Assembly (NCBI GenBank): GCA_011620135.1
Contig: WOZS01000047.1
Location: 1 to 32,044, forward strand
Source of the DNA: Gammaproteobacteria bacterium
GTDB taxonomy: Bacteria; Pseudomonadota; Gammaproteobacteria; WOZS01
Length of the DNA stretch: 32,044 nt
Reading direction: 5' to 3'
A model generated the notes under the pieces. That model had not been told where the DNA came from. It saw only the letters and a program-made list of their open reading frames with translations, and ran no database searches. Both the position numbers and the translations under genes were made by a program. Positions 24,174 through 31,193 of the stretch are shown piece after piece. Every line of letters begins with the position of its first letter. Position 1 is the stretch's first letter.

Positions 24174-25112
24174 ATGGCCATGCCCATTGCCACATTGACC
24201 CTCAACCCAGCGCTGGATGTCACCTACGATGTTCCGTCCCTGGAACCGGACCACAAAAACCATGCCCTGCATGTGAGCCATCATCCTGGCGGCAATGGCA
24301 TCAACGTGGGCCGGGCGCTCCGGGTGCTGGGCGTGGCGGCCAGCAATGTGGCCATCCTGGCCGGCGATGTGGGCCACATGGTGGCTGGCCTGTGTGAACA
24401 GGAACTGGAAAACCCGTTTTTTCTCATGGCCCCAGGTCAGACCAGGATCAATTGCACATGCATCGACATGAGCCATCATCTGCAATACGAGGTGACGGGC
24501 ATCGGTCCTGTGGTGACGCCACAGCTTCTCCATGAGACGGTGGCGCTTTTCCTGGAAAAGGCCCGCGATGGCATCGGCGTCCTGACGGGCTCGATACCCC
24601 CCGGTATCCCCGACACCATCTATGCCGAGCTGATACAGCTCCTGCAACACGCCGGAGCAAAAGCAGTGGTGGATGCCCATGGTGCGCTGCTGCAACAGGC
24701 GCTGGACAAACGGCCTTTTCTCATCAAACCCAACCGCTATGAGCTGGAACTGCTCTGCGGCCGCAAGCTGGACACCATCCAGGATGTCGCCCGGGAAGCC
24801 ATGTCGCTTCGGCAACGCGGTGTGGAGATGGTCTGTGTCTCCCTGGGAGAAGAAGGCGCCCTCCTGGCTGCGGCCTCCGGGATATGGCACGGCAAGGCGG
24901 TTTCTGTTCCAGTGCGCTGCACGGTGGGAGCGGGCGATGCCATGGTGGCAGGTCTGGTGGCGGCTGTGGCCACCCACCAGGATACAGCCCAGGCGTTGCG
25001 CCTGGGTCTGGCGATGGGGGCGGGCACGGCCGCCAAGCCGGGGACGGGGCTTGCCACCAGGGAAGATCTGGATGCGCTGCTGCCCAGAACCGAGATCACG
25101 GAGGTAATCTGA
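24174..25112 (+). CDS. pfkB: PfkB-family phosphofructokinase (6-phosphofructokinase II or 1-phosphofructokinase)
   Basis: 312 residues from ATG at 24174, with AGGGAA eight bases upstream. The opening IATLTLNPALDVTYDV and HHPGGNGINVGRALRVLG match the sugar-binding part of the PfkB/FruK/LacC group. GVLTGSIPPGIP, LIKPNRYELELLCG and CTVGAGDAMVAGLVAA (anion hole and catalytic Asp) are intact. It phosphorylates fructose-6-phosphate or a close relative with ATP. Starts two bases after the dehydratase stop and overlaps pyk by one base, so it is probably co-expressed with pyruvate kinase. FruK (fructose-1-phosphate) and LacC activities cannot be excluded. Confidence 0.82.
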   Translation: MAMPIATLTLNPALDVTYDVPSLEPDHKNHALHVSHHPGGNGINVGRALRVLGVAASNVAILAGDVGHMVAGLCEQELENPFFLMAPGQTRINCTCIDMSHHLQYEVTGIGPVVTPQLLHETVALFLEKARDGIGVLTGSIPPGIPDTIYAELIQLLQHAGAKAVVDAHGALLQQALDKRPFLIKPNRYELELLCGRKLDTIQDVAREAMSLRQRGVEMVCVSLGEEGALLAAASGIWHGKAVSVPVRCTVGAGDAMVAGLVAAVATHQDTAQALRLGLAMGAGTAAKPGTGLATREDLDALLPRTEITEVI

Positions 25113-26551
25113 TGAGCACCTGGCATTTCCCCACACACAAAACCAAGGTGATCTGTACCATTGGTCCAGCCTGCGACAGTCCAGCAGGACTGCATGACCT
25201 GTTGCGCGCCGGCATGAACGTGGCGCGTCTCAACCTGGCCCACGGTGACCACGACTCCCACAGCCGCACCATTGCCCGGCTGCGCGAGGCAGCAGACGCA
25301 CTGCACAAGCCCTTGACCATCCTGGCTGACCTGCCTGGACCCAAGATGCGTGTGGGCAAACTGGATGTGGAGCCCTTGGAACTGCGCGCCGGGCAGATCG
25401 TCCTACTGGGCGAGCGGCCAGCTGCCGGGACGGATGAACTATTCATCCCCTTGCCGGTGCCTGAGCTCATCGCCAGCCTGCAACACAACCAGCGCCTCTT
25501 TCTGAGCGATGGCTTCATCGAACTGCGCGTTCAGGAGTCTCTGGGAGAAGCGGTGCGCTGCCGGGTGACTCAAGGGGGCATACTGCGCTCCCATGGAGGA
25601 GTGAATATGGCCGGCGCTGTCCTGGGTCTCGGTGCCATCACCGAACAGGACAAGGATCACATCCATTTCTGTGTGGCCCAGGGCGTGGATGCCATGAGCG
25701 TTTCGTTCGTGCAAAGCGGGCTGGATCTGGACATGGCGCGCCATCTCTGTCTCGAGCTGGGGCGCAGGCTCTTGATCGTGGCCAAGGTGGAGCGGGCCGT
25801 CGCCCTCAAGGATATAGTCGGTATTCTCTCCTCGGCCGACGTGATCATGGTGGCAAGAGGCGACCTGGGTGTCGAGACTCCCATAGAGGAAATCGCGCTG
25901 GTGCAAAAGAACCTCATCTTCAAGGCCAACATAGCTGGGAAACCCGTGATCACCGCGACGCAGATGCTGGAATCCATGACCGAGCACAACCGTCCCACCC
26001 GGGCCGAGGTCACCGATGTCAGCAACGCTATCCTGGATGGCACCGACTGTGTCATGCTTTCCGGCGAATCAGCCATGGGTCGCTACCCGGACAAGGCTTG
26101 CGCCATGCTGGGCCGCATCGCCACAGTGACCGAACACGAACGGCGGACCAGCCGGGGCCGTGAAGCCCTGCTGGAGCATGCCCCCAAGGGCAGCAGTGTG
26201 GTGGAGGACCTGATTGCCATGAGTGTGTGGCATGCCGTGGAACGCTTACATCCCAAGGTGGTGGTGGTACCCACCGAGACAGGCACCACGGCGCGCCGCA
26301 TCGCCCAGTTCAAACTGCCGTGCTGGATCGTGGCCTTCAGTCCTCACCATCACGTCTGCCAGGAATTGGGGTTTTCATATGGCGTCTATGGCGTGCAGGT
26401 AGCGGCGGAAGACAGCCGGCCCTGGCAGGTCATTGCCCGTGAATGGTTGTTGGCTCATGGCATCGAGGCTGGTAGCCTCGCCATCATGACCGAGGGTGCT
26501 TCCAGGGGACACCCAGGCGGCACCAATCGCCTGGAGGTCTTTACGGTCTGA
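25112..26551 (+). CDS. pyk: Pyruvate kinase, K+-independent-type signature
   Basis: 479 residues from ATG at 25112 (TGATG overlap with the kinase gene; GGAGG upstream). KVICTIGPACDSP, GMNVARLN and ADLPGPKMRVG form the N-terminal active-site part, and a B domain spans roughly residues 80-170. IVAKVERAVALKDI contains the catalytic Lys and Glu. VARGDLGVETPIEE and ITATQMLESMTEHNRPTRAEVTDVSNAILDGTDCVMLSGESAMG are classical. The enzyme converts PEP and ADP to pyruvate and ATP. K+-site residues are changed: Leu, Pro, Lys and Val occupy the positions of Thr113, Lys114, Glu117 and Thr120 of rabbit muscle enzyme, and Ala replaces Ser76. This pattern is known from K+-independent enzymes. Confidence 0.95.
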   Translation: MSTWHFPTHKTKVICTIGPACDSPAGLHDLLRAGMNVARLNLAHGDHDSHSRTIARLREAADALHKPLTILADLPGPKMRVGKLDVEPLELRAGQIVLLGERPAAGTDELFIPLPVPELIASLQHNQRLFLSDGFIELRVQESLGEAVRCRVTQGGILRSHGGVNMAGAVLGLGAITEQDKDHIHFCVAQGVDAMSVSFVQSGLDLDMARHLCLELGRRLLIVAKVERAVALKDIVGILSSADVIMVARGDLGVETPIEEIALVQKNLIFKANIAGKPVITATQMLESMTEHNRPTRAEVTDVSNAILDGTDCVMLSGESAMGRYPDKACAMLGRIATVTEHERRTSRGREALLEHAPKGSSVVEDLIAMSVWHAVERLHPKVVVVPTETGTTARRIAQFKLPCWIVAFSPHHHVCQELGFSYGVYGVQVAAEDSRPWQVIAREWLLAHGIEAGSLAIMTEGASRGHPGGTNRLEVFTV

Positions 26552-26562
26552 ATGCAATGACT

Positions 26563-26607
26563 ACCTTATATCTTGATCCCTGCGAGGGATGTAAGATGTA
26601 TATAGGT
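26563..26607. promoter_or_regulatory. Imperfect inverted repeat upstream of the di-heme peroxidase
   Basis: The core ATCCCTgcgAGGGAT (26576-26590) is perfect. It is flanked by CTT/AAG and by ACCT-ATAT / ATAT-AGGT arms with small mismatches or bulges. It lies between the pyk stop and the peroxidase gene, in the most AT-rich spot of the region. It may be a terminator stem for pyk or an operator for the peroxidase. The left half contains TTGATC, but a full FNR palindrome is absent. Confidence 0.45.
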
Positions 26608-26636
26608 TAATGAGTAGGTGGGCCAAGGGGGATGGC

Positions 26637-27665
26637 ATGAGGCAGTATCTGGCTTCCTTGTTGATGATCTGGGGCATGGCAGCGGCAGCGGCCGATTGGC
26701 AGGCGTTGCCCAAGTCTCCGCCCATCCCCAAGGACAACCCGCAGACCCCTGAAAAGATCCAGCTGGGCAAGCAGCTCTTTTTCGACCCCCGCCTTTCGCT
26801 GACGGGGGTCATCTCTTGCAACAGCTGCCACAACGTCATGGAAGGTGGCGATGACGACCGGCGCTTTGCAAGCGGCGTTATGGGCAAGGAAGGAGGACGT
26901 AATGGGCCCACGGTGTGGAATGCCGCCTTTCATTCCGTGCAGTTCTGGGATGGCCGCGCCAAAAGCCTGGAAGAGCAGGCCAAGGGGCCCATGGTGAACG
27001 CGGTGGAGATGGGCATGCCCAACCACCAGGCGGTCATGGAGCGCATCGCCGCCATTCCGGACTATCGCACCACCTTCGCCAAGGTCTTCGGCAGCAAGGA
27101 TGCCCTCACCATCCAGAATGCCGTCAAGGCCATCGCTGCCTATGAGCGTACCCTGATCACGCCCAACACGCCCTATGACCGCTTCGTGCGCGGCGACAAG
27201 AAGGCATTGTCTACCCAGGCACAGGCGGGCATGAAACTCTTTGGCGAGATAGGCTGCACCAGTTGCCACAGCGGACCCAACTTCGACGGGCCACCCCTGC
27301 CCGAGGGCCAGGGGTTCTTCCAGCGCTTCCCCACCTACAAGGACAATGAATACGTGGCCCGCTACAAGCTGATGGACGACAAGGGCAAGGCGGCGGCCAC
27401 CGGCAACGAGGAGGATGAGCATCTCTTTCGCGTGCCCACGCTGCGCCAGGTAGCCCTGACGGCTCCCTATTTTCACAATGGCAGTGTGGACAAACTGCCC
27501 GAGGCGGTGCGCATCATGGCGCGCGTGCAGCTCAACAAGAAGCTGGACGATGCCCAGGTGGCCCAGCTGGTGGCCTTCCTGGAAAGCTTAAGCGGTGGCT
27601 TTCCCAAGCAGACCATGCCGCAGCTGCCTGCGTTGTCTGGCCAGACCATCTTGAAGGATCGATGA
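26637..27665 (+). CDS. Di-heme cytochrome c peroxidase / MauG family protein
   Basis: 342 residues from ATG at 26637, six to seven bases after GGGGG; an ATG at 26610 has no ribosome site. The signal peptide is MRQYLASLLMIWGMAAAAA. Two heme sites, CNSCH (near residue 60) and CTSCH (near residue 205), lie in the order and spacing of the family. LGKQLFFDPRLSLTGVISCNSCH, RNGPTVWNAAFHSVQFWDGRAKSLEEQA and LTAPYFHNGSVDKLPEAVRIM are typical. The enzyme reduces periplasmic H2O2 with electrons from small cytochromes c. Its stop overlaps the mlaE start (ATGA), so peroxidase and lipid-transport genes appear to share a transcript. Confidence 0.92.
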   Translation: MRQYLASLLMIWGMAAAAADWQALPKSPPIPKDNPQTPEKIQLGKQLFFDPRLSLTGVISCNSCHNVMEGGDDDRRFASGVMGKEGGRNGPTVWNAAFHSVQFWDGRAKSLEEQAKGPMVNAVEMGMPNHQAVMERIAAIPDYRTTFAKVFGSKDALTIQNAVKAIAAYERTLITPNTPYDRFVRGDKKALSTQAQAGMKLFGEIGCTSCHSGPNFDGPPLPEGQGFFQRFPTYKDNEYVARYKLMDDKGKAAATGNEEDEHLFRVPTLRQVALTAPYFHNGSVDKLPEAVRIMARVQLNKKLDDAQVAQLVAFLESLSGGFPKQTMPQLPALSGQTILKDR

Positions 27666-28828
27666 ATGAACCGCCTGCAAGACAGGAGGCCGCAAGCGAT
27701 CCGGCCTGCTGGTCTGCCACATCACAGAACCCGCCTGCCCTGCGCCTGGAGCAGGATGGCACGGTGATCCTCAGCGGTCCGTGGACCTTGCTGGCCCTGG
27801 GAAGCCGCATCAAGCCCCTGGAGCAACAGGCTCGCCGCCTGGCGGCACGCCGGCCCGAGGGCTGGGATCTGCGTCAGCTCTCAGCGCTGGACACAGCCGG
27901 CGCCTTGCTGCTGTGGCGCATCTGGGGTGGCCAGAAACCAGCCCAGTTGGCATGCAATCCGGATACGGCAGCCTTCCTGGAGCACATGGCGGAGCTCGGG
28001 GGGAGCGATCGGCCACCTAAGGCCAGGAAGGGTGTGCTGGATCAGCTGGCTGCCCTGGGGCGGGCCACCCGGCGCGGGGCGGGGACCCTGCTGGAGTTGC
28101 TGACACTATTCGGGTATATCGTCATCGAGATGGTCGGTGCGATAAAAAACCCCCTGCGCATGCCCTTCAAGGAAATCTCGGCCAATGTGCACAAGGCTGG
28201 CACCCAAGCGTTGTCCATCACAGGACTGGTGGGCATGCTGATCGGCATCGTCATCAGCTATCTCTCCGCCGAACAACTGAAGATCTATGGCGCGCAAAGT
28301 GCGATCATCCTGATCCTGTCCATCGGCGTCACCCGGGAGATGGGCCCCATGCTGGCGGCCGTCCTGGTGGCCGGGCGCTCCGGTTCAGCCATCACCGCGG
28401 CCATCGGTGGCATGCGCATCACCGGTGAGCTGGATGCCATGGCGGTGCTGGGATTGTCATTGTGGCGCCGGCTGGTACTGCCGCGGGTTCTGTCCCTGAT
28501 GGTGGTCATGCCCCTGCTGACGCTGTGGACAGATGCCCTGGGTCTGTTTGGTGGCATGGTGCCCGCCAAGATAGAGCTGGATATCGGCTACATGCAGTTC
28601 ATCCTGGGCATCAAGGAGATGATGCCGGTGGTGAACCTCACCATCGGTATAGTCAAGAGTATTGTCTTTGGCGCCTTGATCGCCCTGGTGGCCTGTCATC
28701 ACGGTCTGCAGGTCAAGCCCAATACCGAGAGTCTGGGACAACAGACCACCACATCCGTGGTGCTGGCCATCACCTTGGTGCTGCTGTGTGATGCCATCTT
28801 TGCCATCGCGCTGCGCAACGTGGGCTAG
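27662..28828 (+). CDS. mlaE: MlaE-family ABC permease with N-terminal STAS domain
   Basis: 388 residues, longer than E. coli MlaE (about 260) because of an N-terminal extension. Residues 25-115 look like a STAS domain (TVILSGPWTLLALGSRI and LRQLSALDTAGALLLWRIW), the part played by MlaB in E. coli, here fused. The permease domain begins near residue 140 and includes NVHKAGTQALSITGLVGMLIGIVISYLSAEQL, GVTREMGPMLAAVLVAGRSGSAITAAIGGMRITGELDAM and five or so membrane spans. It moves phospholipid between the outer and inner membrane with MlaF and MlaD. The start overlaps the peroxidase stop. Confidence 0.92.
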   Translation: MNEPPARQEAASDPACWSATSQNPPALRLEQDGTVILSGPWTLLALGSRIKPLEQQARRLAARRPEGWDLRQLSALDTAGALLLWRIWGGQKPAQLACNPDTAAFLEHMAELGGSDRPPKARKGVLDQLAALGRATRRGAGTLLELLTLFGYIVIEMVGAIKNPLRMPFKEISANVHKAGTQALSITGLVGMLIGIVISYLSAEQLKIYGAQSAIILILSIGVTREMGPMLAAVLVAGRSGSAITAAIGGMRITGELDAMAVLGLSLWRRLVLPRVLSLMVVMPLLTLWTDALGLFGGMVPAKIELDIGYMQFILGIKEMMPVVNLTIGIVKSIVFGALIALVACHHGLQVKPNTESLGQQTTTSVVLAITLVLLCDAIFAIALRNVG

Positions 28829-28846
28829 GATAGGGGGCCACATTCC

Positions 28847-29677
28847 ATGCCCATCACGCAAATCGCAGGAGAGCCATGCCGCAACGGGGATGTCATGCAA
28901 CGCGACGCCAGGGAAGAGGTGGTGGCCATGAGCGGGGTGGTCACCAGATTCGGCCACCATGTGGTGCATGATGGCATCGACCTTGTGGTTCTTCGCGGAG
29001 AGATCATGGGGCTGGTGGGCGGCTCCGGCAGCGGCAAGACCACATTGCTGCGCCACATGATAGGCCTGACCGTACCCACCGCCGGCAGCATACGTCTCTT
29101 TGGCAAGCCGATGCATGGCATGCAGGGCGCGAACCTGCATCAGCGCTTCGGGGTGTGTTTTCAGGGTGGTGCCCTGTTCTCAGCCCTGACGGTAGCGGAA
29201 AACATCGCGCTGCCCTTGCGGGAACTGCGCATCCTGGATGGCGCGCTGATCCAGCAGCTGGTGGCGGTGAAGCTGGCCATGGCCGGGCTCGAGGCCCAGG
29301 ACGGACTGAAACTGCCCGCCGAGCTCTCAGGTGGTATGATCAAGCGAGCTGCCCTGGCCCGTGCCCTGGCGCTGGACCCGGAGCTTTTGTTTCTGGACGA
29401 ACCCACAGCGGGGCTCGATCCCATCGCCGCCGACCATTTCGTGGCGTTGCTGCGTTCCTTGCACAGCCAGCTGGAGCTTACGGTCGTCATGATCACCCAT
29501 GATCTGGACACGCTGGTGGACATCTGCGACCGTATCGCGGTCCTGGCGGACAAGCGGTTGATTGCCCTGGGTACCTTGGACGAGGTGAGTGCTGTGAGCC
29601 ATCCCTTCATCAAGAGTTTCTTCCATGGCCCACGGGCCGAACGGCTGCTGCGTGCCCGCAGCCTGGCAAGCAGCTGA
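28847..29677 (+). CDS. mlaF: Mla-type ABC transporter, ATP-binding protein
   Basis: 276 residues from ATG at 28847, with GGGGG about nine bases upstream; an ATG at 28895 is a possible shorter start. Walker A GGSGSGKTT, Q-loop CFQGGALFSALTVAENI (MlaF-type), signature LSGGMIKRAALARAL and Walker B LLFLDEPTAGLD followed by the switch His in MITHDLDTL. The LSGGM signature and the QGGALFSALTV stretch are typical of the MlaF/Mkl group. Drives lipid transport by the MlaE permease encoded just upstream. The stop shares one base with the MCE gene start. Confidence 0.94.
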   Translation: MPITQIAGEPCRNGDVMQRDAREEVVAMSGVVTRFGHHVVHDGIDLVVLRGEIMGLVGGSGSGKTTLLRHMIGLTVPTAGSIRLFGKPMHGMQGANLHQRFGVCFQGGALFSALTVAENIALPLRELRILDGALIQQLVAVKLAMAGLEAQDGLKLPAELSGGMIKRAALARALALDPELLFLDEPTAGLDPIAADHFVALLRSLHSQLELTVVMITHDLDTLVDICDRIAVLADKRLIALGTLDEVSAVSHPFIKSFFHGPRAERLLRARSLASS

Positions 29678-30585
29678 TGGAAAGCCGTTCCTTTGCCATT
29701 GCCACGGGCCTTTTCGTGCTGGCCCTGGGGGGCTGTCTGGCGGTGGCCTTCTGGTGGCTCTCGGCCGATCACACGGTGAAAAAACCTTATGTGGTGGTCT
29801 CCAAAGGGTCGGTCACCGGGCTTGCGCCGTATTCCACCGTGGACTTTCGCGGCCTGGCGGTGGGCAGCGTCCAGGCCATCCGCTTTTCAAAACGCAACAG
29901 CGCCGAGATCGAGATCGATGTGGCCTTGAACGAAGGCGTACCCGTCACCAAGGGTACCTACGCCACACTGCGCATTCAGGGGGTCACCGGCACCTCCCAG
30001 CTGCAACTCCAGGATGATGGCCAGGACCAGGCTGCCTTGACCACCAGCCCGGAACACCCAGCCCGCATTCCCATGCGTCCTTCCATGCTGGATGAATTGC
30101 AGGACAAGGGGGAGCACATCCTGCACAACGCCGAGATCATCAGCGACCGCCTGGCCGCCCTGTTCGACGCCGAGCACCAGGAGCGCCTGAGCCGCATCAT
30201 GGGCAATGTGGAAGCCACCTCCAGGCGCATCGAATCCCTGAGCAAGCAACTGGATCAAGGCGTCAAGGGCATGCCCCAGTTGAGCAAGGAGCTGCAGGAT
30301 CTGCTAAAGAATGGCAATCGTTTTTTGACTGCGCTGACAGACCAGCGCGCCCAGGCCGAGGGCACGCTGGCCGATTTTCGCGCCCTGGGGCGCAGTGGTC
30401 GGGAGGTGACCCAGCGCCTTGCCTGGGAAACTCTGCCCCAGCTGGAAGAGGGTTTGGCACAACTGACAGAGGCCATGCGCCAGCTCAAGGCTCTCTCCCA
30501 GGACCTGCGCCACAACCCTCGGCAACTGCTGACAGGCAGCAAAGCACCGGACTACGACCAATCCCACCAGGAACCAGCTCAATGA
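29677..30585 (+). CDS. mlaD: MCE-domain lipid-transport protein (MlaD/PqiB-like)
   Basis: 302 residues. One N-terminal membrane anchor (ATGLFVLALGGCLAVAFWWLS), then an MCE domain at about residues 36-115 (KPYVVVSKGSVTGLAPYSTVDFRGLAVGSVQAIRF and TYATLRIQGVTGTSQLQLQD). A long helical C-terminal region (residues 135-290) has repeated Leu/Gln/Arg heptads. MCE proteins form hexameric rings in the periplasm that hold lipid from the inner-membrane complex. The long helical tail is unlike the short E. coli MlaD and closer to other Mce/Ttg2C-type proteins that build a tunnel. The next gene overlaps by four bases. Confidence 0.92.
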   Translation: MESRSFAIATGLFVLALGGCLAVAFWWLSADHTVKKPYVVVSKGSVTGLAPYSTVDFRGLAVGSVQAIRFSKRNSAEIEIDVALNEGVPVTKGTYATLRIQGVTGTSQLQLQDDGQDQAALTTSPEHPARIPMRPSMLDELQDKGEHILHNAEIISDRLAALFDAEHQERLSRIMGNVEATSRRIESLSKQLDQGVKGMPQLSKELQDLLKNGNRFLTALTDQRAQAEGTLADFRALGRSGREVTQRLAWETLPQLEEGLAQLTEAMRQLKALSQDLRHNPRQLLTGSKAPDYDQSHQEPAQ

Positions 30586-31193
30586 CCGCTATCCGTCTGC
30601 TCATGGCTCTCATCTTGATGCAGCTGGCAGGCTGCGTACGCCTGCCCCAGGCTGAGCCCGCAGCACTCCAGTTCGACCTGGGTCCGGCCGATACGACACC
30701 TTCCCAGACACCACATGCCATGTTCTGGGATGTCAAGGTGAGCAGCCCCATATGGCTTGAAGACATCAAGATCCTTTACCGACAGGCCACGGAAAATCCC
30801 TACGAGCTGCGCTCGTTCCAGGGGGTGCGTTGGGTCGCAGCACCTGAAGAGCTTCTGCAGAATCGATTGCGTGCCGCCATGTCGCCTCCGGTGGAGCAGC
30901 CATCACGCCACGAGCAGCTGCCCCCTGCGGTGATGGCCCTGCATATCCAACTGGAAACCTTCCTGGTGGAGATGGATGCCGGCGGCAAGGCCCAGGCCAA
31001 GGTGAGCTGGCTTGCCATGGCCTGGTCGCGCCGTAATCGGCAGATCCTTGGCGCGCGCCGCTTCACCACCAGCGCCCCTGTGGATGGCGCCACCGCCACC
31101 AAGGCAGTGGCAGGTCTTGCGGCGGCAACCGACCAGGCCATGGCGCAGATGCTGCCCTGGATGAACCAGTTGGAGCATCGGGTGGGGCTGTGA
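30582..31193 (+). CDS. PqiC-like ABC transport auxiliary lipoprotein
   Basis: 203 residues. The signal with lipobox LAGC (MTAIRLLMALILMQLAGC) marks a lipoprotein. The remainder has the shape of the ABC-type transport auxiliary lipoprotein family: IWLEDIKILYRQATENPYELRSFQGVRWVAAPEELLQNRLRAA, then a beta-rich core with LHIQLETFLVEMD, and a helical end (ATKAVAGLAAATDQAMAQMLPWM). In E. coli PqiC anchors the PqiB tunnel to the outer membrane; an equal role with the MCE protein is likely. It overlaps mlaD by four bases and the next gene by four (GTGA). Confidence 0.86.
   Translation: MTAIRLLMALILMQLAGCVRLPQAEPAALQFDLGPADTTPSQTPHAMFWDVKVSSPIWLEDIKILYRQATENPYELRSFQGVRWVAAPEELLQNRLRAAMSPPVEQPSRHEQLPPAVMALHIQLETFLVEMDAGGKAQAKVSWLAMAWSRRNRQILGARRFTTSAPVDGATATKAVAGLAAATDQAMAQMLPWMNQLEHRVGL

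Noticed and set aside
23364-25136. 590-codon open frame on the minus strand across the dehydratase and PfkB genes
   Set aside because: Antisense to genes with strong family motifs; composition is that of a shadow frame and no ribosome site precedes it.
26573-26594. FNR box before the peroxidase gene
   Set aside because: Only the TTGAT half-site is present; the other half reads ATGTAA at the wrong spacing.
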